Source: Lytechinus pictus
Lineage: Eukaryota > Echinodermata > Echinoidea > Temnopleuroida > Toxopneustidae
Direction: 5' to 3'
NCBI RefSeq assembly: GCF_037042905.1
Contig: NC_087248.1
Span: 441,501-505,500, forward strand
Length of the DNA: 64,000 bases
The translations under genes and the position numbers were made by a program. Below are positions 41,644 to 53,169 of the stretch, one piece after another; the first letter of the stretch is position 1; the number at the start of each line of letters is the position of its first letter. The notes below the pieces were generated by a model, which had not been told where the DNA came from, did not search any database, and saw only the letters and a list, made by a program, of their open reading frames with translations.

Positions 41644-41712
41644 CGAAACAAACTCCTTCATCCGTTCCCACAGATTAATCTTTGCTGTGGATACTTCATT
41701 TGCTTTGTTTCG
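41644..41712 (-). promoter_or_regulatory. SECIS element candidate of gene C (strongest)
   Basis: Minus strand, 5' to 3': CGAAACAAA, internal loop GCAA, core ATGA (41699-41696), AGTAT, CCACAG, loop CAAAGATTAAT with AAA 12 nt after the core, CTGTGG, GAAC, 3' core GGATGA, then TTTGTTTCG. The lower helix CGAAACAAA/TTTGTTTCG is a perfect 9-bp match and the upper CCACAG/CTGTGG a perfect 6-bp match. A SECIS directs Sec insertion at UGA and must lie in the 3' UTR; this one is about 950 bp past the gene C stop. Flanks (GTTTCATAGTA before, ATGAAAT after) are shared with B and D. Confidence 0.82.
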
Positions 41713-42663
41713 CCATGTACTATGAAACAATACCTTCTTGACATATCAATTCAGCCTACTATTGATTACCACAAGATAAATGCTAATTGTGTTATAAAAG
41801 GCAATTCATAATGAAGAGTGTTATCGTGTATTATTGCTAACCTCATAAAATCTTTCTCAGGATTTGGTAATATTCACAATATTCATTTTATTCATACTTA
41901 AAAAAATATGTATATTGCTTTTCTACTTCTTTTTAAAGGATCAGAAATTGTTTTCAAAAGGAACTGCTACCAAAGCATATCATACTTGTGCAGATTGTAC
42001 ATATATATTGGAAAACAGCATGATTTTATTCCTCAGTTTCTATCACAATTAAGCCATCTGGAAGCCATCAGGGACGACTTGACAGGGACACAACATTGTT
42101 AATTTAGACATTTAAATCGTGTGTTTCGAGAGTGAATATCTACGCCTACTTTGCACCGTTATTAACAATATTTACGTGTATAATACAAATGTACGGGGCT
42201 ACTAGATAAAGCCCATAGTAATAAAATCTTCATATCAATTAATCTAAATTAATTTAGACGTATGAACTATTAGCATTCCACCAACATACCTGAGTTTACT
42301 TTTTTTTTTATCACAAAATACAGTTTATGTGTAGTGAAATCGAGTTTTATGAATCATAATTTACTTAATCGTTCATGTTTTTTATCATTTAGCGTGTCCA
42401 TGATACTGATCATGCATTACTAAACTTCAAATCCAAATAGCATCACATTTTTGTAGAATTGTTAGCGTTGAGCTTGTTAAATTATACTTATTTTATTGAG
42501 ACCTACTTATTCTCAGCCTGACGAACCGCTTTAAGTTCTTTTTTAACATAAATGAAACATGTGATATAACGCATGATTCTTATCACACCGATTCATATGT
42601 GGGGGTCCGGATACGATATAATTAAGTATATTCCTTTCTTGGAGCTAACTGTCAAAACAACTT
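41713..42663 (-). other. Gene C 3' untranslated region
   Basis: Lies between the stop codon and the SECIS candidate. Short hairpins occur but none with both SECIS cores. No gene on either strand. Confidence 0.5.
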
Positions 42664-42934
42664 TTATTTCTTTTCCACTGGATCGACGTTTTCTTCTAAC
42701 CAATCACGTGCTTCATGCGTCATTAATCGAGTAGGGTTCTTCACCTGTTCCATGATATTCGTCCCCATGTAGACAACCTTTCCATCTCTTATGCAAATCA
42801 CACGATCTGGTTGCGCTAGAAACATTCTGGAGAAGAGGTTGTCCATCTGATCCGCGACGATGCGACATTTTGAAACATCTGTGACGTCATCGGTCATACA
42901 ATCATGTGTCTCAGTATCTAGCTGAAGAAGATTT
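42664..42934 (-). CDS. DIO: Gene C exon 5 (terminal)
   Basis: 271 nt, acceptor TTCTCTCCAG, stop TAA at 42664-42666. Encodes NLLQLDTETHDCMTDDVTDV through EENVDPVEKK. Confidence 0.82.
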
Positions 42935-45900
42935 CTGGAGAGAAAATTGGCTATGTAATGACTTTGTAAAGCTTTAGTAGGCGTGCTAAAGCCTGGGTAA
43001 TAATAGCAGTATCATGTTAAGTAGGGCACGCCGGAAATAGTTTTCAGAACTGAAGTGGCTACCCTGCGTAAGATATGACGCTATTATTACTATTATTGAT
43101 AAGAGGTTAGTAATGTGATATACACGAGTATCATTGAACATTACAACGTTACAATCCGTAGTAGTTATCGATTGCATTTGTAACCCATTCAAATTTGAAA
43201 AGGGCATTTCCGGCAGGTGGGATCTAAATCAATATCTAGCGCCCTCTCTCGGTATTGTTTATAATCTTCTTTGAAATATCCATCGGAACACTATCTTAAC
43301 ATATTTATTAATTTGATATTAAATACAAAAAATGACAAAGATCACATCATGACATTTTCAGCCAATCCCATGCTTAATAATCTTTCATATGAATACACAA
43401 GTATTTTATTTCGATCCGGCACCTGACTGAATATAATTTTGATTTCAACCTCAATGATGTTTAGTTTATATCATTCAGGCCAACAATGGGGCGTGATCTA
43501 GTAATGAAATTTAATAGTGACAGGGATTACGGGGGTTTTACCAAAAGTAAAGATAGGTTTACCATTAAACTGATGACCATGTCGACGTAAAATTTCAACA
43601 AGTGACGGTATCAAGGAGATATCATCCCTGTCCCAATGCCGTCAAGATGGTGCTTTTTTAAGGGGTGAAAAGGGAGATGTGATATACTTTTTTTTTTTTT
43701 TTGGGGGGGGGCTTCAGTAATAAAAAAAAAACCAAAATCTACTTTTGGGAGCAACCTTCACCCTACCAGAAATTAGCACCAATACATAAACTCACTTTGC
43801 TTCGGCGATTCTCTCCTGAAGTGATTTGTGTTGATCTCTCGGACTTAACTTAGTTCCCCTGGTCCAACCATCTTTCGGGTGAGCTTCTGCGAGATAGACG
43901 GCTAAGAAATCGACCTGGCCTCGGTAGTCGCGAACAATTCGAGCGAGCGTACCACCTACTACACAGGCCTATATACATATAGAGTGTTACGCATCAAAAT
44001 GGAAATTAAAATATTTGTTACTATCGAAAACATGAAACAATGAGATGCTAGTCATGTCAATTTTAGCTAATTTAAATGCAAAATACTAGTAGGCGTATTA
44101 TGAGCACCAACATTGGATGTTTTATAGAAAAAAACAAGTTGGATTTCAAGGCGCATCTCAATTCCAATACTTTAATCCATCGCGGACTTACAGTCAACCT
44201 TGTGATCCAATGAGATCTAACAGAGGTTCAAATCTACTGACGGTGTTATCATCTAAATTTTAGTTCGGTTAACTTTATTGAAGTTCCATAGAAAGTCTCT
44301 CAAATCGTACACCCACTCGAACCATATATGAGACCTAATGCACATAATGACCCTAAATTATCATTCTCATCTATTTCTGAACGATATGAAATACAGCACA
44401 TAGCATTAAATATGAATGAGGTTTACCCTTAGCGGGGGTCAGGAGGCTGATGAAGCCAGGATCATCATCGGTCTATCCTTGTTTATATGAAGATCAGAAA
44501 GCGTCATGGCTTTCCCAGACAAGGATACCAGTTGAAGATCAGGGATCGCATCACCTACCGTCATTACGTGCGGAGGAGCTATATTTGGAGTTGGATCGAT
44601 TCCGACTGCCATCATAGCTTCCTTCAACTGAACAAAAATATTCATGCAAAAAATAGTTTGCAAAGGTTTCTGATCTTCTTGTAATCTCCTATTTTCTTTA
44701 CTTAAAATCACAACATTTGATTTACCAAGTTCATTCTCTTCCGGAATGATGCTTAAATAGTTTCAGGTGCATGATTTTGACAGTAATTGCTACATGAAAG
44801 TTAGGGGAACATGAAGTAGGAATGAAAAACATTTACTCTAATCCTTTATGATTAATTATCCTGATAATCAGTAAATATAAATAATAAAAGGTGTTTGCAA
44901 TAAAAAAAAGATGAACATGATGAAGAATGAATATAAATGAATGATTACACAGATGATTACTTATATTTCAACCATAATTGTTAGACTTTCCAAATGTAAA
45001 TGCTAAGCTGACCATTCTGAGGTGTTTAATTATTCTTTTAGTGGCCCAGACCTTGAGTAGGGTGTGTGCAGCGCTTTGTAACTGAAAGGAAATGGCGCTA
45101 TATCAAATGACCTTTGGATTGGATCGGATCGGATAAATATGCATTTATTGTCAACTTTTACCAATGTAAACCACTTGTAATTCAACCTTCGAGCTGCCAT
45201 ATTTTGTTTGTTTTAAATATACAATTTAACTTCTCTTAATACTATGATAAAGTTAGAAAGCCTACCTGTGGGCAATCACCATATGCTGAACTGACAGCCA
45301 TCAGAAGGATGGGAATTTTATCAACTCCAAACATCGATGTCACGTGATGTAACCCAACATTCTCAAGGGCAGTAATGCTCAGATTAACATTGATTTTCTG
45401 CAGAAAAGAATGAAAAAATATGATATAATTCAAAAGAGCTATGTATAGGCCAACACAATTCAGATTATAAACCGCGACAGTTCGTTGTGAGATTTTACGC
45501 CAGGATCCCATGATCACAGACAATTCTAGGCATGATACTCTTTCGCTATTCCGTCTGTTACAAACCAGGGTTCTACTGCTCAAACACTTACCATGCTTAC
45601 CGTAACGGTATGTACTCATTTCAACGGTAAGTCTTAATTACAGCGGTAACTTTAAAATCAGCGGTATCCGTTTGGAATAATAATAATAATAAAAAGATTG
45701 ACACAAAAAATGAAAAAAAAAATAACTGCTTGGCTTGAATGATACGTCTGTCAAAATCAGCCGCTGATCTTCTCAAACGGATCATTCCGAAACACATAGA
45801 TTATCTTTATACACTACTCAAAAAAAGTTAAGGACCACTTTTTAAAACGTACATAAAGATTTTATACAAGGTGTTTTATTTCTGGAAATACCTCGGTACA

Positions 45901-48900
45901 ACTGTCCTAAATGTCCTTAAACACGCTGTAATCAATTTCACGCATGGGTGGTTTCAGTTGTTGCACAATGTCTCTCGCATCACTGCACATCCTGAAAAGT
46001 GGGCCCCGAGGGGTATCAGCTATCGACATGAAGTGGTAAAAACGAATGTCTGAGTGTCTTTCAGGCAGTTCAGTAACGAGTGTGACCACCTCCTGCAGCA
46101 ATAACGGCTTCACAGCGCTGTCTCATGGAGCTGATGAGGCGATTGATGTATCTGACGTCCAGTGCATCCCATGCAGCCTCCAGAGCCACACCCAGCTGCT
46201 GCAGTCCAAGTGGATGGGCTTCGAGCTGCTCGAGACTCCTCCCCATCATGTCCCAGACGTGCTCTATCGGGTTTAAGTCCGGGGACCTCGCTGGCCACTC
46301 CATTCGCTCAATCCCCTGGCCCTCAAGGAACTCGGTCACCACCCTAGCTCGGTGGGCACGGGCATTGTCATCCATGAAAATGATGTTTTGTCCCACATTT
46401 TCTGCAAATGGCACCACTATAGGTTCAAGGACCTCATCCCTGTACCTCACTCCTGTCATTGCTCCCCCTGGGACCACGTAGAGACGAGTACGGTTGGCGT
46501 AGGTGATGCCTCCCCACACCATGACGCTGCCTCCCCCATAACGGTCATGTTCTGCAATACAGGGGTCTGCAAATCTCTCTCCTGGTCGCCTCCAGACTCT
46601 CGAACGTCCATCATTGTGGTCAAGGGAAAATCTGCTCTCATCTGTGAACAGAACTCTACGCCATTGCTGTCTGGTCCATCTGACATGCTCCCGGGCCCAG
46701 TTGAGACGAATTCTTCTGTGAGCAGGGGTGAGTGGGACACACTGAGCTGGCCGTCTGGCATGCATATTGGCTCTGTGAAGTCGGTTACGGATTGTTTGAG
46801 TGGAAACAATCACTCCAGTTGCTGCAGCGAAGTCATTGTTGAGGCGGCGTGCACTGTGAAAGCGGTTGCGGAGGCTGAGATTCGTCAAGTAGCGATCATC
46901 TCTAGGGGTTGTCGAAACTGGTCGGCCACTGCGGGGTCTCTCGGAGTATAGCCCTGTCTCTCGGTGTCTTTGATTTGCTCTGCTAATGACACTGTGTGAC
47001 ACGCCCATCATTCTGGCTACTCTTCGCTGACTGAGGCCAGCTTCCAGCATCCCTAGGGCTCTGGCTACATCTGTTTCACTTAGGTGGTGTCTTGGCATTG
47101 CTGTTGTAGGCAAGTTGTTGATTGTACAGACTAAAGACGGAAAATGCTTTGGAAGACACTTGTCTTATGGCCCACTGCAATGATGCCAGAGACATCATGA
47201 AAGAACTGCATGTGTGAAATTGATGTCATTGTGTTTGATGGCATTCTGGACAGCTGTATCTTGGCATTGCTATTGTCAGCAAGTTGTTGATTGTAGAGAC
47301 TAAAGACAGAAAATGCTTTGGAAGCCACTTTTGTACGGGCACATTGCAATGATGCAAGAGACATGAAAGAACTGCATGTGTGAAATTGATTTCATTGTGT
47401 TTGATGGCATCCTGGACAAGTGTATCTTGGCATTGCTGTTGTCAGCAATTTGTTGATTGTAGAGACTAAAGACAGAAAATGCATTTGAATCCACAGCCAG
47501 AGCCCTAGGGATGCTGGAAGCTGGCCTCAGTCAGCGAAGAGTAGCCAGAATGATGGGCGTGTCACACAGTGTCATTAGCAGAGCAAATCAAAGACACCGA
47601 GAGACAGGGCTATACTCCGAGAGACCCCGCAGTGGCCGACCAGTTTCGACAACCCCTAGAGATGATCGCTACTTGACGAATCTCAGCCTCCGCAACCGCT
47701 TTCACAGTGCACGCCGCCTCAACAATGACTTCGCTGCAGCAACTGGAGTGATTGTTTCCACTCAAACAATCCGTAACCGACTTCACAGAGCCAATATGCA
47801 TGCCAGACGGCCAGCTCAGTGTGTCCCACTCACCCCTGCTCACAGAAGAATTCGTCTCAACTGGGCCCGGGAGCATGTCAGATGGACCAGACAGCAATGG
47901 CGTAGAGTTCTGTTCACAGATGAGAGCAGATTTTCCCTTGACCACAATGATGGACGTTCGAGAGTCTGGAGGCGACCAGGAGAGAGATTTGCAGACCCCT
48001 GTATTGCAGAACATGACCGTTATGGGGGAGGCAGCGTCATGGTGTGGGGAGGCATCACCTACGCCAACCGTACTCGTCTCTACGTGGTCCCAGGGGGAGC
48101 AATGACAGGAGTGAGGTACAGGGATGAGGTCCTTGAACCTATAGTGGTGCCATTTGCAGAAAATGTGGGACAAAACATCATTTTCATGGATGACAATGCC
48201 CGTGCCCACCGAGCTAGGGTGGTGACCGAGTTCCTTGAGGGCCAGGGGATTGAGCGTATGGAGTGGCCAGCGAGGTCCCCGGACTTAAACCCGATAGAGC
48301 ACGTCTGGGACATGATGGGGAGGAGTCTCGAGCAGCTCGAAGCCCATCCACTTGGACTGCAGCAGCTGGGTGTGGCTCTGGAGGCTGCATGGGATGCACT
48401 GGACGTCAGAGACATCAATCGCCTCATCAGCTCCATGAGACAGCGCTGTGAAGCCGTTATTGCTGCAGGAGGTGGTCACACTCGTTACTGAACTGCCTGA
48501 AAGACACTCAGACATTCGTTTTTACCACTTCATGTCGATAGCTGATACCCCTCGGGGCCCACTTTTCAGGATGTGCAGTGATGCGAGAGACATTGTGCAA
48601 CAACTGAAACCACCCATGCGTGAAATTGATTACAGCGTGTTTAAGGACATTTAGGACAGTTGTACTGAGGTATTTCCAGAAATAAAACACCTTGTATAAA
48701 ATCTTTATGTACGTTTTAAAAAGTGGTCCTTAACTTTTTTTGAGTAGTGTATAAGACATTCATGCCTTGAATAAAATCCCAGCTAAATCCACACACCAAG
48801 CTATTTAAGTTCAAGTGAATTTAATAGGGAAAAAATTGGGATGCAAAGATTATATCCATGAATACAGAACTTTAGCAACAAAAACAATTAAGTATCCGTT

Positions 48901-49437
48901 AAAATTGTTTTATAGATGTATACTCATACTCTCATTCATGTCTTGGCAAATCAATGTGCTCTTTTGTGTTTCCAAAGGGACGCTAAAAATATGTTTTGAG
49001 ACTAAAAGTTGAAGATTATTTTGATCAGTCAAGATTCTTTGCAAAAACAAGACCTATTGTCTTATCAAAGGAAATAAAAACTATTTTTCAAATTATGTTC
49101 ACTATTTGATCTACATGAATAGGTTATGGGTCATTTAGCATGTTAGTGAAATAATATTATGAAACTAAGATTAGAAAGAATCAGGTATTTCTAACCTTTA
49201 TATCCAACAAGACATCTGGACTTGTAAAGTCAAGATCATCAAACTTCTTTTGAGTCTCCTCTAGCGAGTTCAATCGAAGGAACTCATTAACAGCATTTAA
49301 AGCTTCTTCAGGTGAACCAAGGATCCTCGGTATGTCTGCTTTCTGCCCTTTGGCATTGAAGGACCGTATTGTTTGGTCGACGATTTTAGTGTGGATTTCC
49401 GCCATTTCTGAGGATGACAGGACTTCATCCGATATTC
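42664..49437 (-). CDS. DIO: Gene C: selenocysteine-containing deiodinase-like protein, 5 coding exons
   Basis: Exons 49196-49405 (coding part), 45266-45397, 44427-44627, 43796-43968 and 42664-42934 give 328 codons with TGA as residue 177. Seen: DRPMMILASSAS-U-PPLR, AEAHPKDGW (His211; the HxxDGW form is also that of vertebrate deiodinases), RDQH (His228), DQMDNLFSRM, DRVICIRDGKVVYMG and end DPVEKK. All splice sites are canonical and the best SECIS candidate follows. Intron 1 contains a complete Tc1 transposon pair in inverted orientation. Of the four, C has the most complete set of expected signals. Confidence 0.84.
42935..43795 (-). other. Gene C intron 4
   Basis: Holds an inverted pair of CGGAAATAGTTTTCAGAACT-like and AAATTTGAAAAGGGCATTTC words around 43030-43210 and a T15/G10 run near 43690. 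No gene. Confidence 0.45.
43796..43968 (-). CDS. DIO: Gene C exon 4
   Basis: 173 nt, acceptor GTATATAG, donor GCAAA|GTGAGT. Contains ACVVGGTLARIVRDYRGQ and AEAHPKDGWTRG, with both catalytic-type His residues. Confidence 0.82.
44427..44627 (-). CDS. DIO: Gene C exon 3 with the selenocysteine TGA
   Basis: 67 codons, acceptor TTTTTGTTCAG, donor AGG|GTAAAC. Includes VGDAIPDLQLVSLSGKAMTL and the TGA at 44439-44441 followed by PPLR. Confidence 0.82.
45050..45145 (+). repeat. L2-type SINE/LINE 3' tail
   Basis: CAGCGCTTTGTAACTGAAAG, then GGCGCTATATCAAATG, then a TTGGATTGGATCGGATCGGA short-period tail. 'GCGCTATATAAA' followed by a tail of short repeats is the usual end of L2-mobilised elements. Confidence 0.5.
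45266..45397 (-). CDS. DIO: Gene C exon 2
   Basis: 44 codons, acceptor CTTTTCTGCAG, donor CAG|GTAGGC. Reads KINVNLSITALENVGLHHVT then FGVDKIPILLM and YGDCPQ. Confidence 0.78.
46070..47098 (-). CDS. Tc1-family transposase, full length
   Basis: 342 codons from ATG at 47096-47098 to a stop at 46070. It has an N-terminal paired-like HTH (about residues 5-50), a GRP linker motif (58-60), a second HTH (to about 115), then the DDE catalytic triad: D153 (FTDESRF), D244 (MDDNARAH) and E279 (NPIEHVWD). Thirty-four residues separate the last two, as in the Tc1 DD34E group. It cuts and pastes its own TIRs into TA sites. No stops or frameshifts, so it may be recently active. It lies in the same orientation as gene C, inside its first coding intron. 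Confidence 0.92.
   Translation of the reverse strand: MPRHHLSETDVARALGMLEAGLSQRRVARMMGVSHSVISRANQRHRETGLYSERPRSGRPVSTTPRDDRYLTNLSLRNRFHSARRLNNDFAAATGVIVSTQTIRNRLHRANMHARRPAQCVPLTPAHRRIRLNWAREHVRWTRQQWRRVLFTDESRFSLDHNDGRSRVWRRPGERFADPCIAEHDRYGGGSVMVWGGITYANRTRLYVVPGGAMTGVRYRDEVLEPIVVPFAENVGQNIIFMDDNARAHRARVVTEFLEGQGIERMEWPARSPDLNPIEHVWDMMGRSLEQLEAHPLGLQQLGVALEAAWDALDVRYINRLISSMRQRCEAVIAAGGGHTRY
47093..47500. repeat. ~167-bp tandem repeat between the two transposases
   Basis: CTTGGCATTGCTGTTGT begins units near 47093, 47261 and 47427. Each unit contains GTTGATTGTA(C/G)AGACTAAAG and CTGCATGTGTGAAATTGATG. The first unit overlaps the start of the left transposase (its codons for MPR lie in CTTGGCAT). 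Confidence 0.85.
47511..48491 (+). CDS. Tc1-family transposase, N-terminally truncated inverted copy
   Basis: 326 codons from an internal ATG (the Met of GMLEAGLSQR in the full copy). Identity with the left copy starts around codon 12 of that protein, so about 16 N-terminal residues including the start of the first HTH are missing. Elsewhere it matches except for Asp in place of Tyr near residue 313 of the full-length numbering (VRDINRL against VRYINRL). The DDE triad is intact. Confidence 0.88.
   Translation: MLEAGLSQRRVARMMGVSHSVISRANQRHRETGLYSERPRSGRPVSTTPRDDRYLTNLSLRNRFHSARRLNNDFAAATGVIVSTQTIRNRLHRANMHARRPAQCVPLTPAHRRIRLNWAREHVRWTRQQWRRVLFTDESRFSLDHNDGRSRVWRRPGERFADPCIAEHDRYGGGSVMVWGGITYANRTRLYVVPGGAMTGVRYRDEVLEPIVVPFAENVGQNIIFMDDNARAHRARVVTEFLEGQGIERMEWPARSPDLNPIEHVWDMMGRSLEQLEAHPLGLQQLGVALEAAWDALDVRDINRLISSMRQRCEAVIAAGGGHTRY
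48752..49195 (-). other. Gene C intron 1, 5' part
   Basis: AT-rich; nothing recognised. Confidence 0.5.
49196..49437 (-). CDS. DIO: Gene C exon 1 (start exon)
   Basis: Acceptor TTATTTACAG, 32 bases of 5' UTR, ATG at 49403-49405. Encodes MAEIHTKIVDQTIRSFNAKG to FTSPDVLLDIK, donor AAG|GTTAGA, phase 0. The IVDQTIRSFN/ILEQAVRSFN block is shared with D but absent from A and B. Confidence 0.78.
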
Positions 49438-49889
49438 CTGTAAATAAAGGAAGACAATAATTTAAGTTCTTACTTCTGGAACACTGTTTGTTTGTAAATT
49501 CCTTAGTGTAGTGTGGGTTATGGTGCTTGTGGGTTAGTAGAGTGTAAGCGCGGGTGTGTGAGCTCCATCACAGTAAATTCTAAATTTACAAGTTAAATTG
49601 CAGATACCATATCAGTATCTATTATTCGGATAAGAGAGAAGCGGTTTCCTAAGTCCTTCCAATATGTCCAACTTTTCCCAATTGTTCCGTCACTATACCC
49701 GTTCAACAACAGATTCATGAAATTAGAAAACGATACCTTCATACATTTACGATTTTTCAAATACCTAACCTCAATATCACTATTAGAATCAGTTAATCGG
49801 ACCCTGCAACCCTCCCCTAAAAACATTCAAGAGCACGAACAAATAATTTATACATGTTTCGTAGATTTTAAGATGACTTTAAAAAAAAA

Positions 49890-50036
49890 CCTGCTGCACT
49901 GTGCTTGTATAGTGACTGCACTACCAGTGCTGATTTACTCGTTGAAATTTGAACTAGAAAATCAGCACTCGAAGTGCAGTCATTATACAAGCACTGTAAG
50001 TGTTGAATTAGCACTTCATTTTTTACAGTGTGTCAT
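49890..50036. repeat. Small foldback, CAGTCA(C/T)TATACAAGCAC family
   Basis: GTGCTTGTATAGTGACTGCA (49902) is inverted at TGCAGTCATTATACAAGCAC (near 49976). Related single words occur at 29497-29545 (TATAGTGACTGCACTTCGGA) and 51470-51540 (GTAGTGCAGTCACTATACA). Confidence 0.65.
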
Positions 50037-50411
50037 CATCGGGCAATTGATAATGGGCTAATACAGGCACGGTGGTATGGCCAGGTGCATAATGTTATGT
50101 TATATTTTATTTAGTGACACTATGTTTCTTATTAAAAATAATGTCGGTAAAATGTATAATCTGTTCCCTATAATATAATACGAAACATATTTGGATACGT
50201 ACATACAGTATACTAACATAAACATGATAAATAGATCGGAATCAATTTTTTTTGGAGCTGTCTTTTAACGTACCTCCAAGAACAAGAACATGTTGGGTGC
50301 GAGCCTACTGAATGAACATTAAGAAGGTTCCGATGACGGTTCTTACCGATCTCGCATTTTAAGTTTAAAGTTCGTATTGGTTACTATCGTAATATCACAC
50401 CGCAACGCACG

Positions 50412-50676
50412 ACGAATTCAAGAACATACTAAATGTATTAAACAATGCCCGTCAAATGACAAAGACAGTCAGATGTGAAGTCTTTGTCGAAAACTGGTGA
50501 ACAGAAACAGTAGTTTCTTCTGAAGTTTCGGAGCTGACGAAAAATTGCAGATGTGGCGTTTGTCCAGAGTCAAGGACGAAACTGCTGTTTAGATTTACGA
50601 AATTTTTTCACAAAACATTTTGGTTGTTCATTGTCGTGAAAGGCATTTGATAATAGATTGTCTATGTTCTTGAACC
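50412..50676. repeat. Dispersed repeat with TTCAAGAACA / TGTTCTTGAA ends
   Basis: GAATTCAAGAACATACT at the left and TATGTTCTTGAA at the right are short inverted ends. The interior is homologous to 53412-53655 (CTGCTGTTTAGATT, AAAAATTGCA, GTTTGTCCAGAGTCA). Confidence 0.6.
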
Positions 50677-52479
50677 CAATTTGTATCATGGAGCGAAAAT
50701 TCCTTAACAGCGCATTTCAAATGGTAATCTCAAAACCAAGTAAATTTGTCACACCTACCTTTAAACTACGTCGTCACACATGAGTGTCAAACACGAACTG
50801 TGCAAATCTCTTGCCCGACAGTCGAAGCTAAAGGTTATGCGATGCCCTGCTTATTCTTACAATTATTATTTTAGATGATATGATAGACGGTATGCAAATA
50901 GTACAGGAAATATCTAAGCAATAATGTGTTATTGAGAGACCAGGAAACTTCGAATTCTATTCACCTTTCCATGTGAAGTTGAAGGTAATAGGTACTATGT
51001 GTATATCGGTATAGGATATTGAAACAGGAAGACATTTGCCTTCATTACCAGGGCATATTTAGTTTCAATGTATTAAACAGCCACAGTCAACTCCCTGAAA
51101 CCCTCCTCTTTTCTATGTGTTTTACATTGTATCAAATAATAAAAGTGTCATTTTAACTTCGTTATTCGTGATGTATTGTACAGTATATTATACAACCTAT
51201 CCCTACACATGCAGAAAAAATGAGTAATTTAATACAACACTATGTGCTTTCTTGCCGGCCATCGCACACCTCATGACTGCTCCACGAACCGATTATGAAA
51301 CAAATCGCATTTTGCTCATTTTCTGAATAAAAAATACATTTTTATTTGCGATAAGATGTGTTTTTTGGATGATTGCAAGCCTTTATTTCGGAGTAAAGGT
51401 CAAATTAGTTTCAAATTGTACACTATCGTACGATTGCTTCAACGTCATTACGACTAGATACATTAAAAAAATGAAGTGCCAATTTAGCACTCGTAGTGCA
51501 GTCACTATACAAAAATTATCACTTCATTTTTTACAGTGTACTACATTTGATTTTATTCTAATAAGGATGATAGCATAGTCACAGATTCGAACATAGGTAT
51601 TCGTATGATGATTTTGAACATTACTCAGTAAGATATTTCATGTCTCAATATTAGCATCAAATTGTGCGGTGGATTTTAGAATATAACATAAATATTACAT
51701 CGAAAAAGGCGCATTGTTTTATCTTATAGGATGCAAACGTGAATTTCGGGATCAAACTGGAAATGAAAGAGCCCAAACGGTAAACTTGGGATAATTATGT
51801 GCAGAATTTGTCTTGCTCCAGTGATATTCTTTTACCTCTAAAGCTGTAATTTCTGAAGGTTTCCACGGTGAAGAAGAAATGTGTGATAGGTTTCACGGTA
51901 CACCATGCATCTTTCTTGGGCAATTGTTGGTCCTAAAAAGGACCACCCAAACTCGGCGTTTTGACAAGCATGACAAGTGTGTTCTTGTCGTCTCCAGGAG
52001 AATGAAGATACCAAAGAATCTTACAAGAACTTTAAACCAAATAATTTAAAATGAACTGTAATTTTCGGATATTTGGAGTAGACATTGTGTAATAGAACAG
52101 GTTCTTTTGATTTTTGAAATTTAAGATTATTTCTTTCGCTTCTTAGTAAACCTGATAAACAAAAATACAACGAACTCCAACAAGATGAGGGAGGGTATGA
52201 TATTACTGGGACTATATTATTTATACTGAAAGTGGGCGATGTTTACATTTTAGGTGAGTAAGCAATCCTGGGCCATAGACTTTGACACTGGGATTATTAT
52301 GTTAAATATTTTGCTCGTTTGGAACCCCTAACTTTAATTAGCAACAAATGTCATGAAAAGTTTATCATTTACACCATTAAAAAAATATTGTACGGTTAAA
52401 ATATGTTTTTTTTATGGAGTCTCAGTGAGAGGATTCAAAATTGATAGAAAAAAGTGAGGGTGGGGTTAATTCTCATTAC
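50677..52479. other. No recognised gene
   Basis: AT-rich DNA upstream of gene C and downstream of gene D. Apart from the small repeat at 51470-51540 nothing was recognised. Confidence 0.45.
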
Positions 52480-52740
52480 CAACTCGCCCACTATCATCTG
52501 GTCTATCATCAATTCGTCCACTATCCACATGGCCTAAGTGCCAATTCATCCAGTCACCATTTCATCTAATAACCAGTCGGTCCAATAGCGATTTAGTCTA
52601 CATGTATAGACCATTTGGTCTAATTGAACCAAGTGTTAATTGTGCAAAATAACCGAAAAGGAAATGAATATTAGACCAACTGGTTATGAGACGAAATGGT
52701 AATTAGACGAAGTGATGATTGGACCAAGAGGGAGAGGGAG
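52480..52740. repeat. Foldback of TTGGTCTAAT / TTAGACCAA words
   Basis: The left half reads ATTCGTCCACTATCC, TTTCATCTAATAACCAGTCG; the right half inverts them (TTAGACCAACTGGTTATGAG, ACGAAATGGTAATTAGACGA). Same family as 14430-14850 and 29905-30040. Confidence 0.7.
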
Positions 52741-53169
52741 ATTTTTCAGACGAATTTAACAAGTATCTGGGAACAGATTGAAAGAAAGAGATAATGAAAT
52801 GTACGTGATATTTCTCTCTAAATGTGTGTAAACTTTTACGGTCTTCAACTTGGTCATCTCTACTTCCTTAACTCTGCATGTTTATTTTCTTCCCTTCTTT
52901 TAATTCTCCCTTATTTGCGTTGTATTACCTGTGTTTTGTTGTCTAGCTTCAGGTGTATCCAGTTTAAGCCTTATGCTGCCAGGATAAATAACAATGTCTA
53001 CGTACTACTAATTTATATACTGTATTATATTGATTTATATGGAAAAGATTGTCAGTTGGAAGAGAATGTTTTCTTGAATTTATTTAAATGAGTCATGGCA
53101 TTACAGTGAGAATGGAGGAGAGTCTGTGTGATTGAAAACATAAATTGTGAAATAAGGCATATCCTTTCC

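Larger units (their letters stand above)
45812..48749. mobile_element. Two Tc1 transposons joined as a 1.25-kb inverted repeat, TSD TA
   Basis: The outer ends CACTACTCAAAAAAAGTTAA (45812) and TTAACTTTTTTTGAGTAGTG (to 48749) are inverted, with TA outside both (45810-45811, 48750-48751). 45812 to about 47055 is the reverse complement of about 47498 to 48749, nearly identical throughout including both transposase genes. The centre is a ~167-bp tandem repeat. Whether it moves as one foldback unit or reflects insertion of one copy beside another is not decidable here. Confidence 0.85.

Noticed and set aside
46125-46951. Long open frames on the strand opposite the Tc1 transposases (also 47610-48436)
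   Set aside because: They are antisense shadows of the transposase; the same shadows appear in both inverted copies and carry no motif.
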